Assembly (NCBI GenBank): GCA_013360405.1
Contig: JABWBR010000003.1
Location: 1-64,000, forward strand
Reading direction: 5' to 3'
Origin: Saprospiraceae bacterium
GTDB taxonomy: Bacteria > Bacteroidota > Bacteroidia > Chitinophagales > Saprospiraceae
DNA length: 64,000 bases
Below, one piece after another: positions 38,658 through 46,538 of this stretch. Within the stretch, counting starts at the first letter, position 1. Each line of letters starts with the position of its first letter. Under the pieces are notes generated by a model. It did no database searches. It was not told the DNA's origin and saw only the letters and a program-made list of their open reading frames with translations. The position numbers and the translations under genes are program-made.

Positions 38658-38742
38658 GACTATCAGACTTTTGGACTTTTGGACTTTCAGACTATTTGTA
38701 ACTTTGACGCTAATAGTCCAATAGTCTAACAGTCTGAAAGTC
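38658..38742 (+). repeat. Word-repeat palindrome D (8-nt words, GACTTTTG class)
   Basis: The left arm is GACTATCA, GACTTTTG, GACTTTTG, GACTTTCA, GACTATTT at exact 8-nt steps. The right arm is AATAGTCC, AATAGTCT, AACAGTCT, GAAAGTC. The arms are complementary (GACTTTCAGACTATT with AATAGTC..GAAAGTC). The loop contains TAACTTTG. It begins 6 bp after the ribH stop and ends 6 bp before the metallo-hydrolase start. Confidence 0.9.
38699..38706 (+). promoter_or_regulatory. -7 box TAACTTTG in the loop of repeat D
   Basis: Exact TANNTTTG match in the unpaired loop of element D, 42 bp before the metallo-hydrolase start and pointing toward it. This would place the gene's promoter inside the repeat. Confidence 0.5.
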
Positions 38743-38748
38743 GCAACA

Positions 38749-39615
38749 ATGAACATCCACATCATTCCCACCGGATACTTAAAACTCGACGGCGGCGCCA
38801 TGTTCGGTATCGTGCCCAAACGCCTTTGGAACCGTCTCAACCCAGCCGACGACAATAATCTATGCTCCTGGTCAATGCGCTGCTTGTTGCTGGAGACCGC
38901 CGATCGCAAGATTCTCATTGACACGGGTATGGGCGATAAACAAGACGCCAAATTTCGTTCCCATTTCGAACCCCACGGCGAAGAAACGCTGTTGTCTTCC
39001 CTCCAAAATAAAGGCTTTCAGCCCGAAGATATCACCGACGTTTTCCTCACCCACCTGCACTTCGACCACGTAGGCGGGGCCGTGAGCCGGGATGCCGAAG
39101 GCCGCCTGGCTCCCACTTTTCCCAGGGCCCGCTATTGGAGCAACGAAGTACACTGGCAATGGGCCCTGAAGCCCAACGAGCGCGAGTTGGCTTCGTTCCT
39201 GCAAGAAAATTTTGTGCCGCTTCGCGACGCCGGCCTCGTCCATATGTTACCCGTGACTACCGAAGATTATCAGTGGCTGCCGGGCATCCGCATCCGCTAC
39301 GTGTACGGCCATACAGAGGCTATGATGATCCTGTTTATCGAAAACGACCCCGGGCAAACACTGGTGTATTGCGCCGACCTGCTCCCCTCTTCCCATCACA
39401 TCGGCATGCCCTATGTGATGGCCTACGATGTGCGCCCCCTGCTCACCCTCGACGAAAAACGCAAGCTGCTCGCTGAAGCTGTCGACAACAATTACCTACT
39501 CTTTTTTGAACACGACCCGATTGTGGCCGCTGCCACCGTACACCGCCAGGAAAATGGGCGGATTGTGGTGAAAGAAGCGTTTGAGGAGGGAGGGAGTGTG
39601 GGAGGGAGCGACTGA
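38749..39615 (+). CDS. MBL-fold metallo-hydrolase
   Basis: A cytosolic metallo-beta-lactamase-fold hydrolase of 288 residues. The dinuclear metal site is clear: HLHFDHVGG, an intermediate His in the YVYGHTEAMM block, the bridging Asp in YCADLLPSSHHIG and the late His in FFEHDP. The arrangement fits the N-acyl homoserine lactonase-like / lactonase-phosphodiesterase-like branch, but the substrate cannot be named. The last ten residues (EEGGSVGGSD) are encoded by GGAGGGAG-type words resembling class E and are probably not part of the fold. DUF1801 follows 67 bp later. Confidence 0.9.
   Translation: MNIHIIPTGYLKLDGGAMFGIVPKRLWNRLNPADDNNLCSWSMRCLLLETADRKILIDTGMGDKQDAKFRSHFEPHGEETLLSSLQNKGFQPEDITDVFLTHLHFDHVGGAVSRDAEGRLAPTFPRARYWSNEVHWQWALKPNERELASFLQENFVPLRDAGLVHMLPVTTEDYQWLPGIRIRYVYGHTEAMMILFIENDPGQTLVYCADLLPSSHHIGMPYVMAYDVRPLLTLDEKRKLLAEAVDNNYLLFFEHDPIVAAATVHRQENGRIVVKEAFEEGGSVGGSD
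39583..39615 (+). repeat. G-rich word run E3 in the metallo-hydrolase 3' end
   Basis: GAGGAGGGAGGGAGTGTGGGAG-type repeats (class E words on this strand) within the last codons of the metallo-hydrolase. Shorter and more degenerate than E1 and E2, so assignment to the class is tentative. Confidence 0.4.
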
Positions 39616-39682
39616 AAGGAGTCCCGTACCGATAACGGAGGTCGGGAAGAGGGAGAGATTTTGTAATAAAAAAACCAGTACC

Positions 39683-40042
39683 ATGCAAGATTTCGCCGGC
39701 GTAGACGAATATATCCAATCCTTTTCGGCTGATATACAGGCCATTTTGATGCAAATCCGCGCGATCATCAAAGAAAAAGCCCCCGGCGCCGCCGAAAGCA
39801 TTAGCTACGGCATGCCGGCCTACAAAACACAGGGCAGACCGCTGGTCTATTTTGCCGCTTTCAAAACCCATATCGGCTTTTATGCCACGCCTACCGGGCA
39901 TGCCGCTTTTGAAAAAGAATTGTCTGTTTATAAACAAGGCAAAGGTTCTGTTCAATTTCCATTAAACCAACCCATACCATTCGATCTAATTGGGAAAATC
40001 GTGGAATTCAGGGTCATAGAAAATGCCGAGAAATACAATTAA
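39683..40042 (+). CDS. DUF1801 / YdhG-like protein
   Basis: A 119-residue soluble protein. The start at 39683 (MQDFAGVDEYIQSF) gives the family N-terminus. EKAPGAAESISYGMPAYK and LVYFAAFKTHIGFYATPTG are the DUF1801 signature blocks, and GKGSVQFPLNQPIP and DLIGKIVEFR complete the fold. Relatives are called YdhG or frataxin-like iron chaperone (Fra family); iron binding here is only by analogy. It is followed 38 bp later by the secreted esterase and may share its transcript. Confidence 0.9.
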   Translation: MQDFAGVDEYIQSFSADIQAILMQIRAIIKEKAPGAAESISYGMPAYKTQGRPLVYFAAFKTHIGFYATPTGHAAFEKELSVYKQGKGSVQFPLNQPIPFDLIGKIVEFRVIENAEKYN

Positions 40043-40080
40043 TGACCTGATCTGCAATTCACCTACAACTCACGAACACC

Positions 40081-42261
40081 ATGTCAAGAAAAACCCTATT
40101 ATTATTCCTTTTCCTCATTGCCGCCGCTCCCATTTTCTCCCAAACCAACGTGCGCGCCTGGTATGCCGACGGGCAGGTATGGGTCGTCTGGGAAGCCGAA
40201 TTTCCCTTGCCCGATTGGTACGCCGTGTACGCCAAGCCGACGGCATTTACCAGCACAAACGACGCTACTCGTGTAGGCAAACTCCACAAATTTGAATACA
40301 GCTGCATTGCGCTTAAAGAACAGGTAGACACTTTGGCTACCCCGCGCATTCCGAGCCCCACAGGGGTAGGCAAATACCAGTTGCAATTAAACGAAGCTCT
40401 TTTTGTGTTTACCCCACACCAGCCCGGCGCCTTGTTTTTTGCCGTAGTAGCCGACGACGAAACCGCCGTTGATGCAGGCCAAAACATCACTACCTCTGCG
40501 GTTCCCTTTGATTACGACCCGGTCAACGACCCGGTAGAATGCCATTTGCAGGCAATGTTTCCTTCGCCGTTTGCGGCCGGTTATACCTGCATGGCTTTTC
40601 TGATGTGGGCCGACGGCAGGCAGAACCAGTGGGAAAATCGCCCCGATTTTCCTGTGATGGCCAACGCCGCCAAAAACGGCATGCCGGGGTTTTTCTTTAT
40701 TTCTTTTCCCAATGATATTGACACCACACAGCCCTTTCCTCTTTCCGTGTGGCTGCACGGCGGGGGTGGCACGGCGCGGCAATCGCTGGCCGGCAGCCGG
40801 GCCGAAGTCAATATAAAACCCGAACAAGGCATCCTGCTTGCCCACAATGACGACATGATGGGTTGGCGAGGGGCAGATGTACCCCCGAACCCCGAACAGC
40901 CCACCTGGCACTTCGGCTGGCGAAAAAACTACGACCCCTTCATCACAGATAACCTGCCCACCGCCCCGGATACCATTGTCAACTATACCCAGCGGCGCTA
41001 CCTTTGGATCGACTCCTGGCTGATTCGCAATTACAATATCGACCCCAGCCGCATTCACATCCACGGACACAGTATGGGCTCTGTGGGTACCACCGCACTG
41101 GCCAAATGTTATCCAGGGCATTACGCCTCGGCCACTATCTTCAACAACGGCTTCGGGCCCCACGAGCCCAGCGGCGTCAATGCCTTATTGGGCGAGCCGG
41201 CGCCGGCTTATCCTACTAACCTGATCAACCGCAATGGAGAGACGGTATACCTCAACCAGGTATGGAACCTGATCGACAACTGTGCTGAAAAGCGCGACCT
41301 GCCGCTCTTCCGCCATTGGCACAGCAAAAACGACGACAACGGCACCATGCGCTGGGATGCCTACGTGATCGAAAACTACCGAAAAGCCGACTCCCTCGGC
41401 ATCGGAATACAGCAAATGTGGAGCGAGCGCAACCACGGCATGGATACCGGCCCCGACTACAACGACCACTGGATCATGGGTATTCCTGCTGACGAACAAA
41501 CCGTGCTGGATAACGTATCTTTCCCCGAAGCGCGCTACCGCTCCAACCAGTCCTTCCCCGCCTTCTTCAACCACCGTCTCGACCCGCAAAACAACGACCC
41601 GGGTACCGGCATCATCGGCATTAACAACGGCGACGGCGACAACTGGGGCGCCTGGGGCGGCTGGCACCGCTGGGAAGTGAGCAGCATCGTTGACGAGGCG
41701 TTTTTGTGGTCAGTCACGGCCTGGCTCGAAGAAAACGCCCTGTTCCCCAACGATATTTGCCCACACGATTCCCTCACGACAGACCTTGCCATCCGCCGGC
41801 CACAGCTCTTCACCCCGCCCACAGGCGTCCAGTTGTACTGGATAGCCAGGGATATCTTCACCAACGAAATTTTACAAAGCGGCACGACCACGGTACAAGA
41901 GGACGACCTGGTAGTCATCCCCCAAGTTGTGATATACCGAGCAGACCTCCGGCTGATGCAGATAGAGGTTTCCCCTTTCCCCGTAGCTACACAAGAAATC
42001 TCTGCCTTGCTAAGCAACCTAACCCTTTCACCCAACCCCTCCAGCGGGGCTCCCGTGCTGACATTTGTCGCCAACCGGAGCGAGCAGGCCACCCTGCGAT
42101 TATCGGGGATTTCGGGCTTGGTCGCTGCTATCCAGCAGCCCATTCAGGCGGGAGAAAACCGGATTGTGCTGAGCGATTTCGGGCATTTGCCGGCGGGGTT
42201 TTATTTTGTAGAAATTGAAGCCGGTGGGCGTAGAGATGTGGTGAAGTGGGTGAAAATTTGA
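40081..42261 (+). CDS. Secreted alpha/beta-hydrolase with type IX sorting domain
   Basis: A 726-residue exported esterase-like enzyme. A signal peptide (MSRKTLLLFLFLIAAAPIFS) is followed by an N-terminal beta domain. The alpha/beta-hydrolase core begins at PLSVWLHGGGGTARQS, with the nucleophile elbow HGHSMGSVG (Ser331) and a likely His in SERNHGMDT. The ending VTFVANRSEQATLRLSGISG to DVVKWVKI is a type A T9SS C-terminal domain, so the enzyme should be exported to the surface or medium. It resembles PHB depolymerase / feruloyl-esterase-type folds; the substrate is unknown. Confidence 0.85.
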   Translation: MSRKTLLLFLFLIAAAPIFSQTNVRAWYADGQVWVVWEAEFPLPDWYAVYAKPTAFTSTNDATRVGKLHKFEYSCIALKEQVDTLATPRIPSPTGVGKYQLQLNEALFVFTPHQPGALFFAVVADDETAVDAGQNITTSAVPFDYDPVNDPVECHLQAMFPSPFAAGYTCMAFLMWADGRQNQWENRPDFPVMANAAKNGMPGFFFISFPNDIDTTQPFPLSVWLHGGGGTARQSLAGSRAEVNIKPEQGILLAHNDDMMGWRGADVPPNPEQPTWHFGWRKNYDPFITDNLPTAPDTIVNYTQRRYLWIDSWLIRNYNIDPSRIHIHGHSMGSVGTTALAKCYPGHYASATIFNNGFGPHEPSGVNALLGEPAPAYPTNLINRNGETVYLNQVWNLIDNCAEKRDLPLFRHWHSKNDDNGTMRWDAYVIENYRKADSLGIGIQQMWSERNHGMDTGPDYNDHWIMGIPADEQTVLDNVSFPEARYRSNQSFPAFFNHRLDPQNNDPGTGIIGINNGDGDNWGAWGGWHRWEVSSIVDEAFLWSVTAWLEENALFPNDICPHDSLTTDLAIRRPQLFTPPTGVQLYWIARDIFTNEILQSGTTTVQEDDLVVIPQVVIYRADLRLMQIEVSPFPVATQEISALLSNLTLSPNPSSGAPVLTFVANRSEQATLRLSGISGLVAAIQQPIQAGENRIVLSDFGHLPAGFYFVEIEAGGRRDVVKWVKI

Positions 42262-42318
42262 ATATAGCTGTAATAATGGGCTCGCTGAACGAGGACTCTT
42301 AAACTCATCAAATTTGGG

Positions 42319-42326
42319 TATATTTG
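42319..42326 (+). promoter_or_regulatory. -7 box TATATTTG for the MntA/HepT pair
   Basis: Exact TANNTTTG match 19 bp before the mntA start, predicting a short leader of about 13 nt. No other promoter-like site is seen in the 84-bp gap. Confidence 0.55.
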
Positions 42327-42345
42327 TACCTAAACATTCAACAAT

Positions 42346-42627
42346 ATGATCACCACTGAGCAGATAACAATTATCAATCAGATACTAGCGCCATTTTCTC
42401 CTGAATACGTAGGCGTGTTCGGCTCGTATGCCCGGGGTGAACAGAAGGGTAATAGCGATCTGGACCTGCTGGTTAGATTCGGAAAGCGGCTTAATTTATT
42501 TGATTTGGTGGGTCTGGAACAGGAACTAACCGAGCAATTGGGCATTAAGGTAGACCTGGTCACCGAAAATGCGCTAAGCCCGCTGATTAAAGAATTTGTA
42601 ATGGCAGACATCAAAAAAATTGCATAG
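42346..42627 (+). CDS. mntA: MntA-type minimal nucleotidyltransferase antitoxin
   Basis: A 93-residue minimal nucleotidyltransferase. The signature FGSYARGEQKGNSDLDLLV carries Gly26-Ser27 and the metal ligands Asp38 and Asp40; Asp70 (KVDLVT) completes the triad. In characterised pairs MntA inactivates the HEPN toxin by adding AMP units to a Tyr of its active-site motif. The hepT gene follows 2 bp later, so this is a toxin-antitoxin operon. All catalytic residues are intact. Confidence 0.93.
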   Translation: MITTEQITIINQILAPFSPEYVGVFGSYARGEQKGNSDLDLLVRFGKRLNLFDLVGLEQELTEQLGIKVDLVTENALSPLIKEFVMADIKKIA

Positions 42628-42629
42628 CC

Positions 42630-42965
42630 ATGGGGAAGTCGGATCAAGTATACCTTATTCATGTTCTTCGATCTATAAATCAAATCCTTGACTATACCCA
42701 TGGCATTTCCGAAAAAGAATTCTATAAAAACCACCTTATCCAAGACGCCGTGGTAAGAAACTTCGAAATAATTGGCGAGGCTACAAAACAAATCTCCAAA
42801 TCAACCACAGATATGTACCCCATATTGAATGGAAAAAAAATGGCCGGCATGCGAGATAAACTTATTCATGACTATATAGATGTAGATTTCACGGTAATAT
42901 GGGCTACTGTTCAAGAAATCCTACCCGACTTAAAAATAGACATCCAGAAAATAATAGAAGTGTAA
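42630..42965 (+). CDS. hepT: HepT-type HEPN toxin (DUF86)
   Basis: A 111-residue HEPN-domain RNase-type toxin. The active-site motif RX4HXY is complete: Arg75, His80 and Tyr82 in RDKLIHDY; the Tyr is the expected AMPylation site. GEATKQIS and the helical N-terminus (VLRSINQILDY) fit the family. The antitoxin gene lies 2 bp upstream. Possible roles are stress control, plasmid or locus maintenance or phage defence; none can be read from the sequence. Confidence 0.92.
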   Translation: MGKSDQVYLIHVLRSINQILDYTHGISEKEFYKNHLIQDAVVRNFEIIGEATKQISKSTTDMYPILNGKKMAGMRDKLIHDYIDVDFTVIWATVQEILPDLKIDIQKIIEV

Positions 42966-43063
42966 TATAATTTGTTGGCGCAATGGTTGCATTAGGCTTG
43001 CCATACTTTCCTTTTGCCTGATCTCCATCCCAAAGTCAAATACAACTAAACTCACCCACTACA

Positions 43064-43591
43064 ATGATAAAAACACTCCCTTTAATTTTGGCGGCCATGA
43101 TGACTATATTAGGGAGCTGCAACCAGCAGATCTCAACAATGTCACACAAAAAGTCGGTAGATGATAGCCCCGAACAAAAGGAGGTTTTCGAAATACTCAG
43201 ACGCCAGGACAGTTTACTCTTCAAACTGGGATATAACCATTGCGATACCGCTCTACTCAGGGTATTAATCAGCGATGATTTTGAGTTTTATCACGATCAG
43301 GGCGGCCTTTCTACTTCAAAAGAAGCATTTATAGGCAGCATTCCCAGATTGTGCAATTTGGATTATAAACCCACCCGGGAATTGCTGGAGAATTCGCTGG
43401 AAGTGTTTTTATTAAAAAATAATGGCACGCTTTACGGCGCTATTCAACATGGTGAACATTTGTTTTATGGACAAAAAGGCGAGCAGCCCAAATATTTGAC
43501 GAGCTCGGCGAAGTTTACCCATGTCTGGATTTTGGAGGAGGGAGCATGGAAGTTGAAACGAGTGCTGAGCTATGACCACCAGGCGCCGTGA
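43064..43591 (+). CDS. NTF2-like (DUF4440) lipoprotein
   Basis: A 175-residue exported protein. The signal ends at a lipobox (TILGSC, Cys19). The rest matches a SnoaL/DUF4440-type cone fold: LFKLGYNHCDTALLRVLISDDFEFYHDQGG, then KEAFIGSI, LFYGQKGEQPKYLTSSAKFTHVWILEEGAWKLKRVLSYDHQ. Members bind small ligands or act as isomerases, but no catalytic set is visible here. It stands between the toxin-antitoxin pair and an SDR gene, 48 bp before the latter. Confidence 0.82.
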   Translation: MIKTLPLILAAMMTILGSCNQQISTMSHKKSVDDSPEQKEVFEILRRQDSLLFKLGYNHCDTALLRVLISDDFEFYHDQGGLSTSKEAFIGSIPRLCNLDYKPTRELLENSLEVFLLKNNGTLYGAIQHGEHLFYGQKGEQPKYLTSSAKFTHVWILEEGAWKLKRVLSYDHQAP

Positions 43592-43639
43592 GTGGACTGT
43601 GCGACTGTAGGGATTTGGGCAAAATAAATAAAAGAACAC

Positions 43640-44431
43640 ATGCGATTAACCCACAAAATCATCCTCATTACCGGCGCAGCCCGGGGCATTGGCAAGGCAA
43701 TCGCCGAATTGTTTCACCAGGAAGGCGGCTATGTGATCCTTTCTGATATCAGAGATGACGAAGGTGAACAGGTAGCCCGTAGCCTGGGTGATCGCGCGGC
43801 GTACCGCCGACTGGATGTGCGACTGGAAGAAGATTGGATAGCCGTAAGCGATTTTATCTCGCAGCAATTCGGCCGGCTCGATGTGCTGGTAAACAACGCA
43901 GGTATCACCGGTTTTCTGGAAGCCCCCGGCCCTTTCGACGCCGAAAACGCCGACCTGGCCACCTGGGACGAAGTACACCGCGTGAACGCCACCGGCGTAA
44001 TGCTGGGCTGTAAATACGCCATCAAACTCATGAAAGTGCAGGGCGGCAGTATTGTGAATATCTCTTCCCGCAGCGGCGTGGTGGGCATTCCCGGCGCGGT
44101 GGCCTACGCGTCGAGCAAGGCGGCGGTGAGAAACCACTCGAAAAGCGTGGCGCTTTACTGCGCTGAAAAAGGCTACAAGATCCGCTGTAACAGCATTCAC
44201 CCCGCAGCGATCATGACCCCCATGTGGGATGCCATGCTGGGTGACGACCCCCAACGTGAAGCGATTATCAAAGACGTGGAATTCGGGATTCCCCTAGGCC
44301 ACTTCGGCGAACCGATGGACGTAGCCTACGGCGCCCTATACCTGGCTTGCCATGAAAGCAAGTACGTAACGGGCATCGAGCTTACGATCGACGGAGGCAT
44401 CCTGGCAGGCAGTGAAGCAAAACCCAGATGA
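43640..44431 (+). CDS. Short-chain dehydrogenase/reductase
   Basis: A 263-residue NAD(P)-dependent oxidoreductase. It has the cofactor motif TGAARGIGKAIAEL, LVNNAGITG, a Ser in SIVNISSRSGV and the Tyr-x3-Lys pair in YASSKAAVRN. The C-terminal ITIDGGILAGSE block (VTGIELTIDGG) places it with glucose/3-hydroxy-type classical SDRs. It has an unusual EAPGPFDAENADLATWDEV loop after the NNAG motif. The substrate is unknown. It precedes the aminotransferase gene by 68 bp. Confidence 0.9.
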   Translation: MRLTHKIILITGAARGIGKAIAELFHQEGGYVILSDIRDDEGEQVARSLGDRAAYRRLDVRLEEDWIAVSDFISQQFGRLDVLVNNAGITGFLEAPGPFDAENADLATWDEVHRVNATGVMLGCKYAIKLMKVQGGSIVNISSRSGVVGIPGAVAYASSKAAVRNHSKSVALYCAEKGYKIRCNSIHPAAIMTPMWDAMLGDDPQREAIIKDVEFGIPLGHFGEPMDVAYGALYLACHESKYVTGIELTIDGGILAGSEAKPR

Positions 44432-44499
44432 CCGGGTTTTCCAGTTGAAAAGTACGGAAAAGATCGAGGGGACTACATGAATTCTAACTATTAAGAAAT

Positions 44500-45711
44500 A
44501 TGAACAGGGTTATACAAGAAATTCCTCATTACCTCTCCAAAAAAATTGCAGATCTGGCTGCTGCAGATCCGGAGGTAATAAATCTAAGTATAGGAGAACC
44601 TTTTTTCGGCCCACCCGGGCAAGTGGAAAAACGCTTTGCGGCATTCATTCAGGAACAGATATCCAGGGGGATTTTGCCCAATAAATATGCGCCCTCGAGA
44701 GGTGAACCGAGTCTGCGCTTGGCAATTGCCGATCGCTATCATCGGCTTTACCAACTCAAGCCGAATCCCGAAACAGAAGTATTAGTCACCCACGGTGCAG
44801 CCGAAGCCATTTGGTTATCTGTGTTGTGTCTCTCTGAAATCGGCGATGAAATATTGATTCCCGATCCTTCTTATATGTTATACGAAACCGTAGTACGGCT
44901 GCTAAACCGTGTGCCTGTACGCATACCTACACGCGTTGAAAACGAGTTTGTGCTCGATCCGGAAGACGTCAAAGCGGCAATAAACGATCGTACGCGCATA
45001 TTGTTTATAAATTCTCCCGAAAATCCTACCGGGGCCGTATACTCCCGCGAAGTATTCCGGACCTTGGGCACAATGGCCGAAATGAACGGATTTGTAATCG
45101 TTCACGATGAAGTATACGACGGTTTTGTTTTTGGGCAACCCCATTACAACTTGCTTTGCGAAGCGAGTTGGCCTCCTTATCTTGTATTAATAAACAGTTT
45201 TTCAAAGCGTTACGCAATGATGGGCTGGCGCCTGGGTTGGATGACGGCGGCTGAGCCTGTTATTTCCGCAGCCCTGAAAGTGCATACCAACCTCACGCTA
45301 AACCTCGGCAGTTTTCACCAGGAAGTAGCGGGTACCCTGTTAAACGATTCGGAAGTAGAACAAGATACAATAACCCATGCCGGCCAGATAGGGCGGCAAT
45401 TGACCATTCTATATGAGGCATTAGAGGCCAGGGAGGAGTTTCACATTGCTATGCAACCCAAAGGCGGTTTTTTTCTTTTTCCCGATGTGCGGCCGTATTA
45501 TCAAATGTTGTCGCGGGAATGGCAGCAAAAATACCCTACACCTGGCGAGGTTGTGGCGACTCATTTATTTGAAAAACACAAAATTGCTGTCGTGCCAGGT
45601 TATGTATATGGGCCCGCCGGCGCCAATCACGTGCGCGTAGTAGGCGCAGTAGCGGCAATTGACATAGAACGCGCTTGCGAACGTTTGCAAAACCAACCAT
45701 TTACACAATGA
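44500..45711 (+). CDS. Class I/II PLP-dependent aminotransferase
   Basis: A 403-residue fold-type I enzyme. It has the N-terminal substrate-loop ISIGEPFFGPP, the phosphate-cup GAAEAIWLSV, NSPENPTGAVYS (Asn for PLP pyridine region), the Asp/Tyr in DEVYDGF and the Schiff-base Lys236 in NSFSKRYAMMGWRLGW. It is close to aspartate/tyrosine-type aminotransferases; the amino donor is not clear. Its stop overlaps the vanW start by 4 bp (ATGA), so the two proteins are made in step and may act in one pathway. Confidence 0.92.
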   Translation: MNRVIQEIPHYLSKKIADLAAADPEVINLSIGEPFFGPPGQVEKRFAAFIQEQISRGILPNKYAPSRGEPSLRLAIADRYHRLYQLKPNPETEVLVTHGAAEAIWLSVLCLSEIGDEILIPDPSYMLYETVVRLLNRVPVRIPTRVENEFVLDPEDVKAAINDRTRILFINSPENPTGAVYSREVFRTLGTMAEMNGFVIVHDEVYDGFVFGQPHYNLLCEASWPPYLVLINSFSKRYAMMGWRLGWMTAAEPVISAALKVHTNLTLNLGSFHQEVAGTLLNDSEVEQDTITHAGQIGRQLTILYEALEAREEFHIAMQPKGGFFLFPDVRPYYQMLSREWQQKYPTPGEVVATHLFEKHKIAVVPGYVYGPAGANHVRVVGAVAAIDIERACERLQNQPFTQ

Positions 45712-46451
45712 TCAGGCAGTGGTATTACCTGTTGCCCATATCCGTTCGCAGGTGGTTGCGCTTACAACATCGATTTTGGGGCGATTGGTACAAGGGGCGT
45801 AGCCGGTTGTTCGTATCTAAGGCGGGTAAACGTATAAGTTTTCCGGTTCAGCGCGAGGTGAAACAACCGGTTAGGCCGGGTGCAACGCTGGAAGCCAAGT
45901 TGCATAATATACACATAGCTATCACTCATTTGGAAGGACTTGTCATTCCCCCAGGTCGAATATTGTCGTTTTGGCATATCGTGGGCAATCCGGGCGAACG
46001 CCAGGGGTACAGGCGGGGCCGAAATATCGTAGACGGCCGCCTGATCGAAGATTTCGGGGGCGGCCTCTGCCAACTCAGTTCAGCTATGTATGAATTGGCG
46101 TTGCGTACTGGTCTGGAGATCTCCGAGCGACATGGTCATAGTACGAATGTGTACACACCTGAAACCAGCTATACAATTCTCGGGCTTGACGCTACCCTGG
46201 CATACGGTTATAAAGATTTGCGTATCCGCAACATCAACCATTTCCCCCTGTGCTTTTCTTTCAATTTGACTGAAACCGATATCAGGGTGATGTTATGCGC
46301 CCCGGAGGCACTCCCCGATCTCCCGTTGCGGGTTGAACACCAAGTTACGGATGAAGGCTTGTTAGCCGGCGTGTTCAGGATAGAAAAAGGCAAAGAAAAT
46401 TTAATCAGCAAGGATTTGTACCTAAATTGGAAAAAGGGAGAGAGGGAGTGA
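45708..46451 (+). CDS. VanW family protein
   Basis: A 247-residue protein of the VanW family, first seen beside VanB-type vancomycin resistance genes but of unknown biochemical role. The start at 45708 overlaps the aminotransferase stop. The hallmark blocks are PPGRILSFWHIVGNPGERQGYRRG and EDFGGGLCQLSSAMYELALRTGLEISERHGHS. No vanH/vanA/vanX-like genes are nearby, so this is not a resistance operon. The last codons (GERE and stop) are made by GAGAGGGA words of repeat E2. Confidence 0.9.
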   Translation: MIRQWYYLLPISVRRWLRLQHRFWGDWYKGRSRLFVSKAGKRISFPVQREVKQPVRPGATLEAKLHNIHIAITHLEGLVIPPGRILSFWHIVGNPGERQGYRRGRNIVDGRLIEDFGGGLCQLSSAMYELALRTGLEISERHGHSTNVYTPETSYTILGLDATLAYGYKDLRIRNINHFPLCFSFNLTETDIRVMLCAPEALPDLPLRVEHQVTDEGLLAGVFRIEKGKENLISKDLYLNWKKGERE

Positions 46452-46538
46452 GAGAGGGAGGGATCTTTTGAATCTCACACTCTCACACTCTCACACTCCC
46501 ACACTCCCACACTCCCACACTCCCACACTCCCACTCTC
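46437..46538 (+). repeat. Word-repeat palindrome E2 (8-nt words, CCACACTC class)
   Basis: The left arm (46437-46462) is G-rich (GGGAGAGA, GGGAGTGA, GAGAGGGA) and encodes the VanW end. The right arm is TCACACTC three times, then CCACACTC five times, at exact 8-nt steps. It fills the convergent gap and touches the alpha-2-macroglobulin stop (46539). Not a CRISPR array: there are no spacers. Confidence 0.88.

Noticed and set aside
45708..46451. Vancomycin resistance operon because of VanW
   Set aside because: No vanH, vanA/B ligase, vanX or vanS/R genes are nearby; VanW alone is common in non-resistant bacteria.
46463..46538. Possible CRISPR array (regular CCACACTC units)
   Set aside because: Units are 8 nt with no spacers, no cas genes are present, and the run belongs to a palindromic word element.
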